Assembly: GCA_022616085.1 (NCBI GenBank)
Contig: JAKEFN010000064.1
Span: forward strand, 1 to 13,025
DNA length: 13,025 nucleotides
Source of the DNA: a bacterium
Lineage (GTDB): Bacteria > Patescibacteriota > Minisyncoccia > Phycocordibacterales > JAKEFN01
Direction: 5' to 3'
In this document: positions 12,587 to 13,025 of the stretch, in pieces
Layout: each line of letters starts with the position of its first letter
Position numbering within the stretch: position 1 is the first letter of the stretch
Position numbers and translations under genes: made by a program
The notes under the pieces: model-generated
Databases searched by the model: none
What the model saw: the letters and a program-made list of their open reading frames with translations, nothing else
Told to the model about the DNA's origin: nothing

Positions 12587-12592
12587 TTTTTT

Positions 12593-12907
12593 ATGGAGTA
12601 TTTCGTTTTAATTTTTACACCACTTCTTCTTTTTGCTTTCCCTTCTTATATCCAAGAGACGATACTTCAGTCTGTCGCCGGAAGGAAAGATACGCCAGTC
12701 ATTGCATATGTAAAATACGGACTTTTGTCTCTCGCATTGATTTTGGCATCCGTTATGACAGATGTTTTTGAGCTCGGCCTTTTTGAGAAATTTCTTGCAT
12801 TTGGGTTTGTTTTTATGATTACCACGGCAATGACGCGGCATAGGTTCTTCTCGCCGCAAGTAAAAAAAAGACCCAAGACCGAAGGATACTCGAGCGGTCT
12901 TAGGTAA
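12593..12907 (+). CDS. Small multi-pass membrane protein of unknown function (104 aa)
   Basis: 104 residues, not recognised. Three hydrophobic segments are visible at about 4-20 (FVLIFTPLLLFAFPSYI), 42-61 (YGLLSLALILASVMTDVFEL) and 66-82 (KFLAFGFVFMITTAMTR), then a basic tail (RHRFFSPQVKKRPK). A small integral membrane protein with the tail in the cytoplasm is the natural reading. The start is set by TATACT ending 6 nt upstream. The last 11 codons overlap a hairpin whose T-tract lies on the opposite strand (minus-strand terminator), so its 3' end is shared with a transcription signal of another unit. Stop TAA at 12905-12907, then 18 nt to the second foldback element. Confidence 0.72.
   Translation: MEYFVLIFTPLLLFAFPSYIQETILQSVAGRKDTPVIAYVKYGLLSLALILASVMTDVFELGLFEKFLAFGFVFMITTAMTRHRFFSPQVKKRPKTEGYSSGLR
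12862..12903 (-). terminator. Minus-strand intrinsic terminator inside the 104-aa gene
   Basis: Read on the minus strand: CCTAAGACCG (12903 leftward), loop, CGGTCTTGG (to 12873), 3 nt, then eight T (12869-12862). On the plus strand no T-run follows the stem. It implies a leftward transcript entering from beyond the right edge, through the foldback element. Confidence 0.55.
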
Positions 12908-12925
12908 CCCTCACAAACGATACAC

Positions 12926-13025
12926 TAGAGCATGTTCAAAAACTCTTGACTACTGCGAATTCATGTTGCGGGCTGCAAACGGCGGCTCGGAAAGCTCAAA
13001 ATATCAACAATATTCTTCGCTTTCC
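12926..13025. mobile_element. Second foldback element of the same family (cut by window end)
   Basis: After CTA (12925-12927), GAGCATGTTCAAAAACTCTT (12928-12947) matches the end of the first element at 17 of 20 bases, and CTACTGCG (12950-12957) matches the inner arm of its right end. The visible part closes in a central hairpin: GGAAAGC (12989-12995) with GCTTTCC (13019-13025), enclosing AATAT (13000-13004) and ATATT (13010-13014) around a 5-nt loop. The second arm therefore must lie beyond the window; symmetry about position 13007 predicts a total of about 160 bp. Confidence 0.72.

Noticed and set aside
12251..12592. Upstream extension of the 104-aa gene
   Set aside because: Antisense to the 105-aa coiled-coil gene and upstream of the TATACT box that marks ATG 12593.

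Overview
The window looks like a piece of chromosome from a small-genome bacterium of the Candidate Phyla Radiation (Patescibacteria, most likely Parcubacteria/Paceibacteria-like). This rests on gene content and style: a Mbov_0395-like two-helix pilin fused to a Cys-rich ectodomain, a short TraR/DksA zinc-finger protein, a NYN ribonuclease next to rpsO and pnp, short intergenic gaps, and PRPP/adenine salvage genes. TGA is used as a normal stop (NYN gene, prs, comM), which argues against the code-25 lineages. The placement is inference; no 16S or marker search was possible.

Layout, left to right. 2-142 is the tail of an unidentified Lys/Glu-rich protein. 152-422 is a gene-free, about 267-bp foldback (MITE-like) element flanked by TA; its right edge supplies the stop codon of a DedA-family membrane protein (420-1010, minus), which is cotranscribed behind a Xer-type tyrosine recombinase (1014-1934, minus). 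Diverging from it is an RNA-metabolism cluster on the plus strand: rpsO, a NYN-domain nuclease, a 61-aa helical protein, a terminator, then pnp with its own promoter and a hairpin leader. Next come two envelope genes: a 655-aa protein with a very long disordered Lys/Pro-rich cytoplasmic part, one membrane helix and a conserved-looking exterior domain; and a secreted Cys-rich protein ending in a two-helix pilin module. TraR/DksA and comM follow. A convergent terminator separates comM from a minus-strand group: a membrane-anchored coiled-coil protein, prs and apt (the last two overlap by ATGA). A small three-helix membrane protein follows on the plus strand. The window ends inside a second copy of the foldback family.

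The most striking signal is architectural. At five transcription-unit starts (xer, rpsO, the 655-aa gene, comM, the 104-aa gene) a -10 box (TATACT, TATAAT or TATAGT) lies exactly 6 nt before ATG; in two more (dksA, the 105-aa gene) the gap is 7 nt. Transcription would start at, or within a base or so of, the start codon, i.e. leaderless mRNAs. By contrast the 61-aa gene and prs carry the same Shine-Dalgarno-like AGGGGGT 4-5 nt before their starts. Two initiation modes thus appear side by side.

Functionally, the rpsO-pnp block concerns translation and RNA turnover; prs makes PRPP that apt uses to convert adenine to AMP; comM and the pilin-like protein fit DNA uptake/surface appendage functions common in this group. 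No rRNA, tRNA, CRISPR array or complete autonomous transposon was seen.
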